Part shown: piece by piece, positions 61,135-64,000 of the stretch
Layout of the letters: each line of letters begins with the position of its first letter
How positions within the stretch are numbered: position 1 is the stretch's first letter
Source of the DNA: Petrotoga mobilis SJ95
GTDB taxonomy: Bacteria; Thermotogota; Thermotogae; Petrotogales; Petrotogaceae
Direction: 5' to 3'
DNA length: 64,000 nt
Assembly: GCF_000018605.1 (NCBI RefSeq)
Contig: NC_010003.1
Span: forward strand, 596,501 to 660,500
The notes under the pieces: generated by a model
Told to the model about the DNA's origin: nothing
What the model saw: the letters and a program-made list of their open reading frames with translations, nothing else
Databases searched by the model: none
Position numbers and translations under genes: made by a program

Positions 61135-62523
61135 TTGAAAAAAGGATTGTTTTTTTTGACGTTACTAATGTTTTTAAATGTTATCGCCTTTGCAATTCCT
61201 GAGATAACAGTATCAGAGAGTTCATTGAATCAAGAAATTAACATTGAAATGAAATTGTATAGATTGAAGTTAGACCAAAATGGGCACATTTTAAATTTCG
61301 AACTCTACGATAGCAGAACGAAAAAATACAACTTAGTCTATGAATATACAGGTGATAGTTACGATATTTTAGATACCCAAAATATGACAGAAATATTACC
61401 AAGCAACTATAATATCAGATTGGCGGAAGATCAAAGTTATATTGAAGTAAATTACTTTTTCCCCAACGGAGGGCAAAAGATTTATAAGTTTTACAACGAT
61501 CCAAACTATCATTTTGATGTTCAATTTAAAAATTTATATGGATACGTTGTTTTACCTAGTATATCCTTTTCTTCGGGAATAAGATACAGTGGTAATGTTT
61601 TTGTTTCATACATTGATAAATCCGTTTCAACAGGAGAAGCTTTAGATTCTACACTAGCCATCTATACGCCTGAAGAGATAGAATTCTCTCAAAACCAATA
61701 CTTATTCCCATTAAATTATTCGGATCAAAAAATAATTTCTTATTTAGGTCCAACCAAAAAAATTTTTATAAAAGAAACGTTTGATGGTATAGAAGAAGGG
61801 ATCGTTTACTCTACAGTAATCGATTTAATGCAGGATTTAGGAAAGTTTGGACCTTTCAATAATATTTTTTATTGGTTCGTTAACTTTTTCTGGTGGCTAT
61901 TTAAAGTAACAGGGAATTTTGGTTGGGCTATAATACTCTTTACCCTCATTGTAAATGCAATATTATTCCCCGTATATGGCAGGCAAAAGAAATCCATGAT
62001 CGAAATGAAACAGTTACAACCAGAACTTGAGAAAATAAGAAAAAAATATAAAAACCCTCAAAAACAGCAAGAAGAAACTCTGAAATTGTACAAGGAAAAA
62101 GGAGTGAACCCTGCCGGAGGATGTTTGACTTCTTTGATTCCTCTCCCCATTATGATCATACTGTGGCAAGTAATCTACTATTTTGAAGGTAGTTATGCAT
62201 ACAATCCCAGATTCCTTTTATGGACAGATCTTTCTCTAGGCGGTTTCCAAGCCAATTTTTTCCTACTATTACTTGCCATAATTGCTTCTTTAATCAATGC
62301 CCTTTTAATGTCGCAAGATGCCAGGAGCGCATGGACGTCGGTAATTATGTCTGTGGTGTTTCCTTTCATTTTGATTGGATTACCCGTCGGAGTATTCATT
62401 TATTATTCACTGAACACTGTAATACAAACCCTATTAACTTTTGTGTACAACAGGATTTACAATGTCAAAGGTATTACGTTTAGACAACTCGTTGGTTTGG
62501 GTCCAAAGCCTGTCAGGAGGTGA
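61135..62523 (+). CDS. yidC: Membrane protein insertase YidC
   Basis: 462 residues. N-terminal signal-anchor (GLFFLTLLMFLNVIAFA), a periplasmic beta domain (about 25-230), then the YidC core: FGWAIILFTLIVNAILFPVYGRQKKSM, MKQLQPELEKIRKKYKNPQKQQEETLKLYKEKGVNP and GCLTSLIPLPIMIILW. The start is TTG 61135, 6 bases after AAGGAGTG. A longer frame continuing upstream through yidD is not used. Confidence 0.95.
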   Translation: MKKGLFFLTLLMFLNVIAFAIPEITVSESSLNQEINIEMKLYRLKLDQNGHILNFELYDSRTKKYNLVYEYTGDSYDILDTQNMTEILPSNYNIRLAEDQSYIEVNYFFPNGGQKIYKFYNDPNYHFDVQFKNLYGYVVLPSISFSSGIRYSGNVFVSYIDKSVSTGEALDSTLAIYTPEEIEFSQNQYLFPLNYSDQKIISYLGPTKKIFIKETFDGIEEGIVYSTVIDLMQDLGKFGPFNNIFYWFVNFFWWLFKVTGNFGWAIILFTLIVNAILFPVYGRQKKSMIEMKQLQPELEKIRKKYKNPQKQQEETLKLYKEKGVNPAGGCLTSLIPLPIMIILWQVIYYFEGSYAYNPRFLLWTDLSLGGFQANFFLLLLAIIASLINALLMSQDARSAWTSVIMSVVFPFILIGLPVGVFIYYSLNTVIQTLLTFVYNRIYNVKGITFRQLVGLGPKPVRR

Positions 62524-62531
62524 AATGATAA

Positions 62532-63185
62532 GTGCTTAAATTACAAGGTGAGACAAAATTTGAAGGAACTGATTTGGAATCGGTTTTAGAAAAAGCAAAA
62601 TCAAATTTTAACGCATCATGTATCGATGAGATTTCTTATAAGATTATTCAAGAGCCTTCTAAGGGATTCCTTTTTGGAATAGGTAAAAAGCCCCTCATCA
62701 TAGAAGCTTATCCCAACGAGAAATACCTTATCAATAAGGTAAAAAAATTCTTGAAAAATATCCTTTCGTATTTTGAAGAAGATGTTGATATCAATATTAA
62801 TTATTACAATAAGACCTTGAAAGTTTTTTTAGAAGGAGAAAACTTGGGTAAAGTAATTGGCAAACAAGGGCGAAACCTTGGATCACTACAGCATTTAACC
62901 ATGATTTATGTCAATAGAATGACTGACACTAAATTTGATGTCAAATTGGATGTTGGGGATTACAGAAGAAATAGGAAAAAAAACCTAGAACTAATCGCTG
63001 ACAATGCTGCTAAAAAAGCAATATCTACTAACGAAAAGGTGGAATTAGCCCCTATGTTTCCCTTTGAAAGAAAAATAATTCACAAGTATATAAATTATAA
63101 TTATCCCAAATTACATACCGTTTCCATGGGGTTAGAACCTTATAGAAAAGTTGTGATTTATCCCTCAAAAAATGGTCACAATTAA
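62532..63185 (+). CDS. khpB: Jag/KhpB RNA-binding protein
   Basis: 217 residues: Jag_N domain (ETKFEGTDLESVLEKA, then EPSKGFLFGIGKKPLIIEA), a KH domain with VIGKQGRNLGSLQHL, and an R3H domain near MFPFERKIIHKYI. It binds RNA and often follows yidC. The GTG start has AGGAGGTGA 11 bases upstream. Confidence 0.94.
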   Translation: MLKLQGETKFEGTDLESVLEKAKSNFNASCIDEISYKIIQEPSKGFLFGIGKKPLIIEAYPNEKYLINKVKKFLKNILSYFEEDVDININYYNKTLKVFLEGENLGKVIGKQGRNLGSLQHLTMIYVNRMTDTKFDVKLDVGDYRRNRKKNLELIADNAAKKAISTNEKVELAPMFPFERKIIHKYINYNYPKLHTVSMGLEPYRKVVIYPSKNGHN

Positions 63186-63243
63186 TTTAAAAATTACATT
63201 AGCACTAAACACAGTATTCAAAAAATCGTGGGAGGAAACATAA

Positions 63244-64000
63244 TTGAAAACTGTTTACCAATATCAAGAGCAAGTTCTTTCCATAATTAGTAGAGAAAAT
63301 CTTCCTGATATTGGTGTTTTAGGTGGCATAGAAATCGAACATATTATAAAAAAAATAAAAGATAATATCAAAATAACAACTGAGGTAGCGGGACCTGGTG
63401 GAAGAGTTGTTATTTATTTGAACGATTATTTTCATCTTAAACCATCGATATTTGATTTTTTAAGTCCTGATGAGTATATTGAATTCTTACTTAAAACTTT
63501 TCAAACAAAAGAAATTCCTATTATTTGGATTGAAAAACCTGGAGGAACTACGAGGAAAGTTAGGAATATAGAAGAAAGTACTGAATACCTTGATTATCGT
63601 GAAACAAACTTAAAAGTAGAACCTGAATTTATTACCGAATATCTCTATAATATAAAAAATCTTTTTATAGTGTATAACTCCTGGAACAAAAAGATAATCG
63701 ATCTGACTAAGGCAAAAAGAAGATTATTTGTAGATTTACGGGAACCTTATACAGATGAAATTGATAAATTTACATGTGATTATCTTTTTTTAATTTCTAA
63801 AACGGCATATAGAGAATTAGCAGAAAAAAGCAATAATTTGAAAGCTGATAATAAGCTAATTATAGCAAAAGATGCAATCTCTTTTGATAAAAAAATATAT
63901 GAAGTAAAAGTTAAAGAAAAAAAGTATTTCGAAGAGGCAGTATCAGCTTTTGAGGCTAATTTTATCAGTAGTATCATAAAAGGTTACACGTTGAAATCTG
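63244..64000 (+). CDS. Unrecognised protein, partial; possible degenerate PfkB-fold kinase
   Basis: At least 252 codons, cut by the window edge. TTG 63244 follows GTGGGAGG. The protein has mixed alpha/beta composition with no clear signal or membrane part. A GPGGRVVIYL segment (residues 50-59) and EAVSAFEANFISSIIKGYT near the edge resemble, weakly, the N-terminal ligand region and the GAGDAF anion-hole helix of PfkB sugar kinases, with Glu in place of the catalytic Asp. I cannot name it with confidence. Confidence 0.6.
   Translation, partial: MKTVYQYQEQVLSIISRENLPDIGVLGGIEIEHIIKKIKDNIKITTEVAGPGGRVVIYLNDYFHLKPSIFDFLSPDEYIEFLLKTFQTKEIPIIWIEKPGGTTRKVRNIEESTEYLDYRETNLKVEPEFITEYLYNIKNLFIVYNSWNKKIIDLTKAKRRLFVDLREPYTDEIDKFTCDYLFLISKTAYRELAEKSNNLKADNKLIIAKDAISFDKKIYEVKVKEKKYFEEAVSAFEANFISSIIKGYTLKS

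Overview
The window is a compact, AT-rich stretch (roughly one third G+C by eye) of a bacterial chromosome. The por gene order (porG-porD-porA-porB), a split methylmalonyl-CoA mutase, Mbh-type antiporter genes, an RNase Z-like protein of the Thermotogota type, a GH57 branching enzyme and several secreted aromatic-rich beta-barrel-like proteins together suggest a member of the Thermotogota, most likely a Petrotoga relative; this is inferred from gene content, not from a search. Gene density is very high, adjacent genes often overlap by 4-70 bases, TTG starts are common, and strong GGAGG ribosome sites decide many starts. Several promoters match TTGACA-17-TATAAT exactly.

Layout. 1-7.1 kb (minus strand): an ABC-2 permease (cut by the window edge) with its ATPase, a U32-family protein, a secreted beta-barrel-like protein, an AI-2E family membrane protein, a DUF4416 protein and a RodZ-like membrane HTH protein that seems to start at a non-AUG codon. 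7.2-15.7 kb (plus): a methylmalonyl-CoA operon (mutase large subunit, cobalamin subunit, MeaB, epimerase, then decarboxylase-type carboxyltransferase, OadG-like and biotin carrier subunits), then a two-helix K+ channel and a second beta-barrel-like protein. 15.8-17.6 kb: rpsF-ssb-rpsR and rplI. 17.7-22.4 kb: RNase Z-like hydrolase, NfeD/SPFH pair, a membrane protein, and a protein disulfide oxidoreductase with thioredoxin reductase. 22.4-24.9 kb: rpsO (structured leader) and pnp. 25.3-30.2 kb: M16 peptidase, HD-domain protein, DtxR-like regulator, purine nucleoside phosphorylase, DHH phosphoesterase. 30.2-34.4 kb: seven antiporter genes in Mbh A-H order, one carrying an unusual fused domain. 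34.5-39.5 kb: a secreted protein of unknown function, tRNA-Leu, a COG2509-like flavoprotein, tRNA-Gln and a SurA/PrsA-like foldase. 39.7-45.2 kb (minus): pyruvate:ferredoxin oxidoreductase, GH57 enzyme, DUF4912 protein. 45.3-45.65 kb: tRNA-Pro, Gly, Arg, His. 45.7-53.5 kb (minus): nine tightly packed genes from a GT4 glycosyltransferase through mini-RNase III, rlmB, ompH-like, lptB, a TIGR00725-like gene, gltX and coaBC to an L,D-transpeptidase. 53.6-55.4 kb: mutL. 55.6-60.1 kb (minus): two secreted nucleotidase-type metallophosphoesterases and a DUF89 protein. 60.4-64 kb: rpmH-rnpA-yidD-yidC-jag and the start of one more gene.

There are no insertion sequences, prophage genes or CRISPR arrays. 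The unusual signals are small: a GC-rich intergenic repeat flanking the mcmA2-meaB-mce block, two palindromes inserted in or next to ribosome-binding sites, a 39-base hairpin duplicated around one nucleotidase gene, an MbhD-type subunit fused to a solute-binding-like domain, an LptB whose Walker A lysine is glutamate, a DUF89 protein and a DtxR-like protein with altered metal sites, and likely non-AUG starts.
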